A program made the position numbers and the translations under genes. Source: Bacteroidota bacterium (lineage in GTDB: Bacteria > Bacteroidota > Bacteroidia > Chitinophagales > Chitinophagaceae). Taken from it: a stretch of DNA of 64,000 nt. The notes below the pieces were generated by a model that did no database searches, was not told the DNA's origin, and was given only the letters and a program-made list of their open reading frames with translations. Shown one piece after another: positions 55,496 through 62,270 of the stretch (position 1 is the first letter of the stretch; every line of letters begins with the position of its first letter). The stretch covers positions 21,128 to 85,127 of the forward strand of contig JAEWKK010000026.1 in assembly GCA_023386045.1 (NCBI GenBank), in the 5' to 3' direction.

Positions 55496-56695
55496 TCATG
55501 ATCTTATATCTATGATAACCTGTCCAATAGCCTTCATACAATTTTCCCAGGTATGTGTGTGGGCAAATGCTATTCGTTTTTCTATTAAGTCTTTATTGTT
55601 TTCCTTCCAGGCTTTTTCAATCAGTGCGGGGTAATCTTCCGGAACCTTGGCGAGGTAAGTATGTTCTGCAAACAATTCCATGGTTTTTGTAGCAGTAGCA
55701 ACAACAGGTTTGCCCATGGCCAGGTATTCATCTACCTTCAAAGGATAATTTCCAATGGTGATCTCATTGATCAATTGGGGATTGATGCAAACATCAAAGC
55801 TTTTGACATAAGCAGGCAATTGCTCCAGTGGTTTTCTGCCGGTAAAATGAACGTTGGGCAAATCATGAAGAACACTTTTCTGAAAAGCTTCATCTTCAGG
55901 TCCAACCAGCACCACGTTCCAGTTTGTATTTGCTTTTGCAATCAATTCAATGATTCCGATATCAAGCCTTTCAGTAGTAAGTGCTCCTACGTATCCAATA
56001 ATGGGTGATGAAATGTGCTCCAGTTCAACAGGCTTTGAATAATTCTTTTGTACATCAAACAGATCAAGGTTGCAACCCTGTCCAATATAAAATGATTGCG
56101 GGTTGAAGCCTGCACAATAATCTCTCAGGTAAAGTGAATTAGCTAGTGCTGCATCAGCTTTAGTGATCATTGCCGGCTCAAGAGCATCTCCATGTTTTTT
56201 CCAGTAAGAAAAACCTCTCAGGTAATCCCTGCAATAATAGAGATAAGCCGATGGCTTTAAAAGTTGCTTGAGATCGTAACCATTAAAGAAATCATTGTCA
56301 TTGAATAAAATAATATCGCTGAAGCCTAATTGCTCAATTGCCTTTTGTATATCGGAAGCAAAGCGTTTGTTATTGATAGCGTTGATGGCTTTAAAGATCA
56401 TGGTTGAAGGAAGCCAGTTGATGGACTCCACGATACTCCCCGGGTATAACTGCCATAGGTTTTCCTGAACAGGCTTTAGTGTTTCTCCATGATTCCTGAT
56501 GATATCGCAATGCTGCCTGATGCCCGCATTCTGTTCTTTGGAGTAATAGGTTTTCCGGTTGATGGGTGTGTTTACATAAAGCACTCTGTTGTGCCGGGCA
56601 AATTCAAGGGCAATGTTTTTACAGTTGCTGCCAATTTCGTAATACCAGGGTTGCAGGCCAATGATCACTATGTCTCTTCCTTTCACCAGCATCAA
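55496..56695 (-). CDS. GT-B fold glycosyltransferase (family 1/4-like)
   Basis: The 399-residue protein has a GT-B layout: an N-terminal half with IVIIGLQPWYYEIGSNCKN and a C-terminal half with IIGYVGALTTERLDIGIIEL, NWNVVLVGPEDEAF, the sequence VHFTGRKPLEQLPAYVKSFD and DEYLAMGKPVVATATKTMELF. It fits glycosyltransferases of surface-polysaccharide pathways; sugars are unknown. It is the last gene of the polyprenyl-pentose operon. Its ATG overlaps the stop of the HAD phosphatase gene by 4 bp (56692-56695), so it is probably coupled to that pathway. Confidence 0.85.
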   Translation of the reverse strand: MMLVKGRDIVIIGLQPWYYEIGSNCKNIALEFARHNRVLYVNTPINRKTYYSKEQNAGIRQHCDIIRNHGETLKPVQENLWQLYPGSIVESINWLPSTMIFKAINAINNKRFASDIQKAIEQLGFSDIILFNDNDFFNGYDLKQLLKPSAYLYYCRDYLRGFSYWKKHGDALEPAMITKADAALANSLYLRDYCAGFNPQSFYIGQGCNLDLFDVQKNYSKPVELEHISSPIIGYVGALTTERLDIGIIELIAKANTNWNVVLVGPEDEAFQKSVLHDLPNVHFTGRKPLEQLPAYVKSFDVCINPQLINEITIGNYPLKVDEYLAMGKPVVATATKTMELFAEHTYLAKVPEDYPALIEKAWKENNKDLIEKRIAFAHTHTWENCMKAIGQVIIDIRS

Positions 56696-57288
56696 TTCCT
56701 GAATGGTTTAAAGAATGGATGTGTCGCAAGTTTCAGCATGGGTTTATCTCCTCCTGTATCTCCATAAGCATGTATAATGGAATAATCGGTCACTACATAT
56801 TTCTCCAGTATCCTTCTCACCTTTTCATCACCATGGCAATTTTTTCCTTCGATCTTACCAGTGATCTTTCCATCACGAACTTCCAGCCTGCTGGCGATCA
56901 GTTCAACTCCTGTTTCTGCTGCCCATTCTTTGATCCAGTTCTCTGGCGAAGCAGAAACCACTACGACCACATAACCCTGTTGTTTTAATTTTTGAATTTC
57001 TTCAATGGCTCTGGGACGTATCAATTGTGGCAATGCCTGCTTTTTAAATTCCCTGCACTGTTGTTCAAATGATTCTGCAGTAGTACCATTAAAAAAATAC
57101 TGAAGTACTTTTTCCTTGGCCAGCTGGTTGGAGATGAGCTTACTCTTAAAAGCAACCAGGTAATGGCTGTTAAGAAGGAAGCCTTTGTAAAAAGCTGTAG
57201 TGCCTTTACAGAACTTGATAAATTCCAACAGTGTATCTTTTGTGGTGATGGTACCATCAAAATCAAAAAAAGCAATACCCTTCTTCAC
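56692..57288 (-). CDS. HAD-IB family phosphatase
   Basis: The 198-residue protein carries FFDFDGTITTKDT (motif I with both catalytic Asp), VVVSASPENWIKEW (motif II, Ser), and GDTGGDKPML (motif IV). The cap region and length suit the HAD subfamily IB (SerB/PSP-like). In this operon it is well placed to remove the 5-phosphate from polyprenyl-phosphoryl-phosphoribose, a step for which mycobacteria use a different protein type (Rv3807c, a PAP2-like enzyme). That role is inferred from context. It overlaps its neighbours by 4 bp on both sides. Confidence 0.86.
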   Translation of the reverse strand: MKKGIAFFDFDGTITTKDTLLEFIKFCKGTTAFYKGFLLNSHYLVAFKSKLISNQLAKEKVLQYFFNGTTAESFEQQCREFKKQALPQLIRPRAIEEIQKLKQQGYVVVVVSASPENWIKEWAAETGVELIASRLEVRDGKITGKIEGKNCHGDEKVRRILEKYVVTDYSIIHAYGDTGGDKPMLKLATHPFFKPFRN

Positions 57289-58016
57289 AGTTTCTTCTTT
57301 TTGAACATGGGCTCAGGAATATTGGTGATGATCTTCATGATATATTTCCAGAACCATTTTACGTAAATAACATCTTTCTTTTTTTTCACCCCATTGTATA
57401 CAGCCTCGCCTACTTCCTCGGGTTGCGCAGTAAGTGCAGCAGGCAGTTTCAGGTTTTCGGTCATTTTAGTGTTGACAAAACCCGGCAATACGGTCATCAC
57501 ATGAACACCGTTATGGTATAATTTATTTCTGAGTCCTGATAGATAAGCAGTGAAAGCAGCCTTCGCACTTCCATAGATATAATTGCTTTGTCTTCCACGG
57601 TTCCCGGCCACTGAACTGATACCTACAATGGTACCCTTGCCTTTTTTTGCATAATCAGCAGCTACGATATTCAGAATGGAAACAGCACCGCTGTAATTGG
57701 TCTGGATGGTTCTGAGACTTTCATTCCAGTCGCTGATCACCTTTTCATTATCATTCATGTACCCGATCACGTAAATGGTAACATCGGGTTTTGGTGAAAG
57801 CGATTCATAAAAAGAAGCATGAGTTGAAAAGTCCATGGCATCAAATGAATGCAGCGTACAGTTTACCTGGTATCTTACCTGCAGGTCCGACTGGTGCGCT
57901 TTCAATGATTCAACTGATCTCCCTGCAAGTTGTACGTCATATTTTTCCGATGCAAATTTTTTGGCGATAGCAAACCCTATATCAGAGCTGGCACCCAATA
58001 TTAAAACAGTAGACAT
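57285..58016 (-). CDS. SDR oxidoreductase, DprE2-like keto-reductase
   Basis: The 243-residue protein has the SDR cofactor motif VLILGASSDIGFAIAKKF, NYSGAVSIL, catalytic Ser in GISSVAGNRG, and YxxxK in YIYGSAKAAF. From memory, the C-terminal WFWKYIMKIITNIPEPMFKK corresponds closely to the tail of mycobacterial DprE2 (FRYVMMVLRHIPRSIFRK). DprE2 reduces the 2'-keto intermediate to decaprenylphosphoryl-arabinose. The gene lies 5 bp after the DprE1-like gene, the usual partner, and overlaps the HAD gene by 4 bp. Confidence 0.87.
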   Translation of the reverse strand: MSTVLILGASSDIGFAIAKKFASEKYDVQLAGRSVESLKAHQSDLQVRYQVNCTLHSFDAMDFSTHASFYESLSPKPDVTIYVIGYMNDNEKVISDWNESLRTIQTNYSGAVSILNIVAADYAKKGKGTIVGISSVAGNRGRQSNYIYGSAKAAFTAYLSGLRNKLYHNGVHVMTVLPGFVNTKMTENLKLPAALTAQPEEVGEAVYNGVKKKKDVIYVKWFWKYIMKIITNIPEPMFKKKKL

Positions 58017-58021
58017 GGTGG

Positions 58022-59356
58022 TTATTGTGTGATGTTCAATCTGCGGGCCTGGATCGAATTGAACCTGAACCTGGGATTGTATTTTTTAATGATGTCCACG
58101 AAGCGGTTGGCATTTTCATAACTGCGCCAGAAAATTTCCGGTCGCATGCGTGCATCCTTAGAAAGATAAAGACGGCCACCATACTTCAGAACTATTTCAT
58201 CCAGTTCATCAAGGAACTCAAATAAGCCCTTGCGCACAGGAAAGTCAAGTGCAAGCGTATAGCCTTCTTTTGGGAAAGAGATCAGGTCATCCTGTTTACC
58301 AAAAACTTTCAATACTGCAAGGAATGATCCCAATCCTTCATCGCTGATTCTTTTTAAGATTTCTATCAGTCCCTGTTTGCTTTCAAGAGGAAGAACAAAC
58401 TGGTATTGCACAAATCCTTTCTTCCCATAACCACGGTTCCAGTGAAGAACAGCGTCTAAAGGATAGAAGAAAGGTTCGTAGGAAACAATGTTATTGATCT
58501 CTCTTTTAAAATTCTTACCGTAGTACAAAAAATTAAAGGCCTTGACAGTAAACTGATTCAGTACAAATGAAGGCAGGTTGAAAGGGAATGTGATCTGTCT
58601 TTTTTTAGGTAAAGCCAGTGGATCCTTCTTTTTATCTTCTGGCAGATCCTGCAGGGTTGCATGTTCACCCAATATCAGGATGCTCCTTCCAAATTCAGCA
58701 CCTTTTTTCAGACAATCGATCCAGGCAACTGAATAAGTATAATGCTTGTATTCTTCAAAAAGGCGAATCACTTCTTCCAGGTTCTTTGCCTTCACCTGCT
58801 TTTGTTTGATATAGGAGCTTTCTATTTTTTTGAGGTCGAACTTCACGCGCATGATCACCCCTGTTAGACCCATGCCGCCGCAGGTAGCCCAGAAAAGGTC
58901 TGCATATTCAGTTGTGGAGCAGGTTACCGTGCTGCCATCAGCAAGAAGGATATCCATTTCAATTACGTGTGCTGAAAATGCACCATCAACGTGATGGTTT
59001 TTTCCATGCACATCACTGGCGACAGCACCACCGATAGTAATGAATTTTGTTCCGGGAGTAACAGGAAGAAACCATCCTTTGGGAACGATAACCTCAAGCA
59101 CTTTGTCCAGCGTTATTCCTGACTGGCATTCAAAAATGCCATTAACCGTATCAAAGGAAAGTACCTTATCATATTTGAGCGTAGAGATGGTGTTCTTTTC
59201 TAGCGAAGCATCGCCATAACATCTTCCATTACCGCGTGCAATTATTCCTTCGTTTTGCAATAAGGTATCGTTGAGTTGTTCTTTAAATGAAAAACTCTTC
59301 TCATCGGATTCTACCACCGGGTAATTTCCCCAGTTGGCTATATTCTTTTTCATCAT
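58022..59356 (-). CDS. FAD-dependent oxidase, DprE1-like
   Basis: The 444-residue protein matches the plan of decaprenylphosphoryl-ribose 2'-oxidase: a PCMH FAD domain (about 30-200; GNGRCYGDASL, VTPGTKFITIGGAVASDVHG with KNHH next, and LFWATCGGMGLTGVIMR) and an oxidase domain (QYQFVLPLESKQGL; GGRLYLSKDARMRPEIF). The His of HGKNHH and the Lys of LSKDAR correspond to functional residues of mycobacterial DprE1. The segment SFPKEGYTLALDFPVRKGL aligns with the region of the benzothiazinone-targeted Cys387, which here is Ala. It would oxidise the 2'-OH of the lipid-linked ribose. It overlaps the UbiA gene by 4 bp. Confidence 0.9.
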   Translation of the reverse strand: MMKKNIANWGNYPVVESDEKSFSFKEQLNDTLLQNEGIIARGNGRCYGDASLEKNTISTLKYDKVLSFDTVNGIFECQSGITLDKVLEVIVPKGWFLPVTPGTKFITIGGAVASDVHGKNHHVDGAFSAHVIEMDILLADGSTVTCSTTEYADLFWATCGGMGLTGVIMRVKFDLKKIESSYIKQKQVKAKNLEEVIRLFEEYKHYTYSVAWIDCLKKGAEFGRSILILGEHATLQDLPEDKKKDPLALPKKRQITFPFNLPSFVLNQFTVKAFNFLYYGKNFKREINNIVSYEPFFYPLDAVLHWNRGYGKKGFVQYQFVLPLESKQGLIEILKRISDEGLGSFLAVLKVFGKQDDLISFPKEGYTLALDFPVRKGLFEFLDELDEIVLKYGGRLYLSKDARMRPEIFWRSYENANRFVDIIKKYNPRFRFNSIQARRLNITQ

Positions 59357-60267
59357 TTAAAAATTGTTACGTCCTTCATATAGATGATCAGATAAAAACT
59401 CGCGATCCAAAGGATAATGGTAACCTGTATAAAGCGGTCCCTGTACAGAATCTTGGTGGGAGAGCCAGATGCCGCCTGTACAAATATGATCTGAAGGTAG
59501 CGCATGATTCCCGCCAATACAAAAAGACAGGTGTAATAAAGCCTGTAAGCATTGCCGATGCCTGTTTTATCTCCCATGTTGGCGATCCTTTCCTTTACTT
59601 CAGGCGACATGGTATACATGAAATAGGCAACAATGATCACTGCGCACACAAGCGCGAGGATCACATTCAGGAACTCCAGGTTGTATCCCTTAATGGCTTT
59701 GCGCATGTCGGTTCCTGATGAAAGTTTCAGAAGCACATCATCCCTCCTTTTCCCAATGGCCATGAAAAGTGCCAGAAGGAAGATCATGATGTTCAGCCAT
59801 TCCGATACCGGCAGATGGGCAATGACAGCACCACCTTTTACACGTAATACAAAACCTGCAGCTACAATTACTATGTCGAGGATGGGAATGTTTTTGAGGC
59901 CGAAGGAATATCCCAGGTTTAGTAAAAAATAGATCCCGATCACCATGAGGAACTTGTAACCAAGAAAATAGGCGATCCCAAAACCTGTTAATAAAAGAAA
60001 TATGCAAATGATGACTGCAGAATTTTTTGAAACCGCTCCTGATGCCAGTGGTCTTTTTGATTTTACAGGATGTTTACGGTCGTCTTCAATATCATTGTAA
60101 TCATTGATGATATAGATACTGCTGGCGATGCAGCAAAAAGCAATGAAGCCAAGAAATAAATGAGGATAGATAGACCAGTCGAACAGTTGCCCGGCAAAAA
60201 ACAGTGGAATAAAAAGGAACAGGTTTTTAGCCCAATCCTTGGGACGGAGTAATTTAATGTAAGCCAA
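59353..60267 (-). CDS. UbiA-family prenyltransferase, decaprenyl-phosphate phosphoribosyltransferase-like
   Basis: The 304-residue protein has nine or so membrane helices and the aspartate-rich motif NDYNDIEDDRKHPVKSKRPL of UbiA enzymes. The opening YIKLLRPKDWAKNLFLFIPL and the HPVKSKRPLASGAV sequence are typical of the branch containing mycobacterial Rv3806c, which transfers phosphoribose from PRPP to decaprenyl phosphate. It is the first gene of the minus-strand operon, followed by DprE1-like, DprE2-like, phosphatase and glycosyltransferase genes with overlaps of 4 bp or a 5-bp gap. That order supports the polyprenyl-phosphoribose role over menaquinone synthesis. Confidence 0.88.
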   Translation of the reverse strand: MAYIKLLRPKDWAKNLFLFIPLFFAGQLFDWSIYPHLFLGFIAFCCIASSIYIINDYNDIEDDRKHPVKSKRPLASGAVSKNSAVIICIFLLLTGFGIAYFLGYKFLMVIGIYFLLNLGYSFGLKNIPILDIVIVAAGFVLRVKGGAVIAHLPVSEWLNIMIFLLALFMAIGKRRDDVLLKLSSGTDMRKAIKGYNLEFLNVILALVCAVIIVAYFMYTMSPEVKERIANMGDKTGIGNAYRLYYTCLFVLAGIMRYLQIIFVQAASGSPTKILYRDRFIQVTIILWIASFYLIIYMKDVTIFK

Positions 60268-60388
60268 AGTCTCGTAGTTTATTCGGGCTGTAAAATTAAA
60301 CCTTAAACGCCAAAACGCATAATGTATAAATATTCCAGCCTACGGTGCTTATAAAGGGTTTTTGAATTTATCTTGTTGTCCAATTCAT

Positions 60389-62008
60389 ATGAACGGCATC
60401 CTCCCTGCACAAAACAGACCAAAGATTTTTTCTTTCATCGAAATCACCATCATTGTTGTACTGGCGATGATACCCCTGTTCATGAGTTTCCCTTACAGGG
60501 TCAATATTTTCCTCTCATGGGAAGGGGCTTATCGCATCAGCAATGGAGAACTCCCGTACCGGGATTTTGGAATGCCTCTGGGTTATATGTACTGGGTAAT
60601 TCCTTCCCTGTTTTTTAAAATCTTTGGCGCCAATATGCTGGCGCTGGTGAAGGCACAGGTATTGATCAATATCCTCTCCGGCTTTGCTTTTCGGGCAATT
60701 TTGAAAAATATTGATCTTCATCCGGGCATCAGGATGCTTTCCGTTTTTCTTTATTGCATTTCTTTTTCTTTTTTCAACTTCTGGCCCTGGTACAATCATA
60801 CTGTTATCGTTTATGAAATGATAGGCCTTGCCTTTCTTACCCGGTATATTTTTAGTGAAAAAAGAAACTGGCTTGATTTATCCTTAACAGCGCTTTTTGT
60901 TTTCTTTTCCTTTTTTACAAAACAGGATGGCGGCGGACTTGCACTGATATTATGTCTTGCACTGCTGGCACATACCTGCTTTTATGAGAAAAACTGGAAG
61001 CCATTTTTGATCTTCACCCTCAGCTTCATCATTGTTTGCTTTGCAGTGATAGCGCCCCTGCTTCGCTTTAATTTCAGCTACTGGTTCAACCACGGGCAGC
61101 CTCCTCATACAGCAAGAATCTCATTCATGGAGATCCTTGATGAATTTTTATACAATTCACAATGGATCAAATTTTATCTGTTTATTATCCTGCTGATCTT
61201 TATCGCGAGATACAGGTCATGGAAAGATTTTATTGCTGAAAAGAAAGCATCATTTTTCTTAGTGCTCACATTAGGAATCCTGGCAGAAGCAGCCATTCTT
61301 CAGGTAACCAGCTATACGCCGCCCGATAACAATATCTTTTTTCACAGCTTCGCTTTTGCATTCATACTTGCCAACCTGGCTTCTTTTTTCAAACTGGATT
61401 TTTTGAGAACCAAAACATTACTGGTAGCCGGACTGGGATTAACCTTATGGTGGAGTTCTGTTTTCTGGAAATATTTGCAAAGAGTAGTGCAAAGAGCAAT
61501 GCCTGTAGCTGAATCAACTTCGGGCCACCAGGAAAATATCGTGAACCGTAAAACTTACCTGATCCACCAGGGCCCGGAGGAAATTCCAATGTCGGAATGG
61601 AAATTCACCGGATTGCAATCTTTCAAAGGAATTTATATGCCTTCGCCAACAGTTGATGGCATCAATCGCCTGTTAAAAAATTATCAAGGTCAGAAAGGAC
61701 TAAAGGTTTTAAATATGACCGAATTAACTCCTCTTGCTGTTGAATTACCCTATGAAACTGAAAAAGGCGAAAACATTCCTCTATGGCATCACCTGGGAGT
61801 TGGAATGTTCAACAAGGAAGCGGCAATGTATGAGCAAAAGATTGCAGCAAGGAAGTATGATCTGGTATTGTTTGAATATATTCCTTCACTGAATAATTTT
61901 TTCCCATTCAGGGTAAGGGATTCGCTCAAAATCCATTATAAAATGGTAGATTCATTCCCGGCGCCAAGAAGAGGCGAAACGCAGGGCTTGATTGAAGTTT
62001 ACAGATAA
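60389..62008 (+). CDS. GT-C-like multi-pass membrane protein
   Basis: The ATG at 60389 gives 539 residues (a TTG at 60362 is in frame). About 11 membrane segments are followed by a soluble C-terminal domain of about 150 residues. The first external loop has acidic and aromatic residues (FLSWEGAYRISNGELPYRDF) as in GT-C glycosyltransferases, which take sugar from polyprenyl-phosphate donors. It diverges from the pentose-donor operon with only 121 bp between, so it is a candidate user of that donor. Neither activity nor acceptor can be read from sequence. Confidence 0.72.
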   Translation: MNGILPAQNRPKIFSFIEITIIVVLAMIPLFMSFPYRVNIFLSWEGAYRISNGELPYRDFGMPLGYMYWVIPSLFFKIFGANMLALVKAQVLINILSGFAFRAILKNIDLHPGIRMLSVFLYCISFSFFNFWPWYNHTVIVYEMIGLAFLTRYIFSEKRNWLDLSLTALFVFFSFFTKQDGGGLALILCLALLAHTCFYEKNWKPFLIFTLSFIIVCFAVIAPLLRFNFSYWFNHGQPPHTARISFMEILDEFLYNSQWIKFYLFIILLIFIARYRSWKDFIAEKKASFFLVLTLGILAEAAILQVTSYTPPDNNIFFHSFAFAFILANLASFFKLDFLRTKTLLVAGLGLTLWWSSVFWKYLQRVVQRAMPVAESTSGHQENIVNRKTYLIHQGPEEIPMSEWKFTGLQSFKGIYMPSPTVDGINRLLKNYQGQKGLKVLNMTELTPLAVELPYETEKGENIPLWHHLGVGMFNKEAAMYEQKIAARKYDLVLFEYIPSLNNFFPFRVRDSLKIHYKMVDSFPAPRRGETQGLIEVYR

Positions 62009-62023
62009 TCCAATATTGAAAAC

Positions 62024-62040
62024 AATCTCTTCCAGAGATT
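62024..62040. terminator. Weak hairpin after the GT-C-like gene
   Basis: AATCTCT-TCC-AGAGATT forms a perfect 7-bp stem with a 3-base loop, 16 bp after the TAA. No T-run follows, so it is at best a weak terminator or a transcript-stabilising end. Confidence 0.35.
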
Positions 62041-62270
62041 AAATGACCTTGATCAATTTTATTAGATTTTCACCGATTAAATTCACTTAATTATCTAAGC
62101 ATTGATTGTTAGTTTTCAAAATACCTTTTTTTTGTTCTTTCTGTAAAATTTCCCAGCTATTACATTGGCACAGTTTTAGTTAAGCAGAACCAATCCCATC
62201 CCTAATTAAGCTGATCCGGACCTCATTTGTAGAATTTTGACATCATTTAAAAAAAGCTAACCGTCCAGTT

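Noticed and set aside
55496..60267. Menaquinone or ubiquinone synthesis operon (because of UbiA)
   Set aside because: The neighbours are DprE1- and DprE2-like oxidoreductases and glycosyltransferases, and the UbiA motif region fits the phosphoribosyltransferase branch better.
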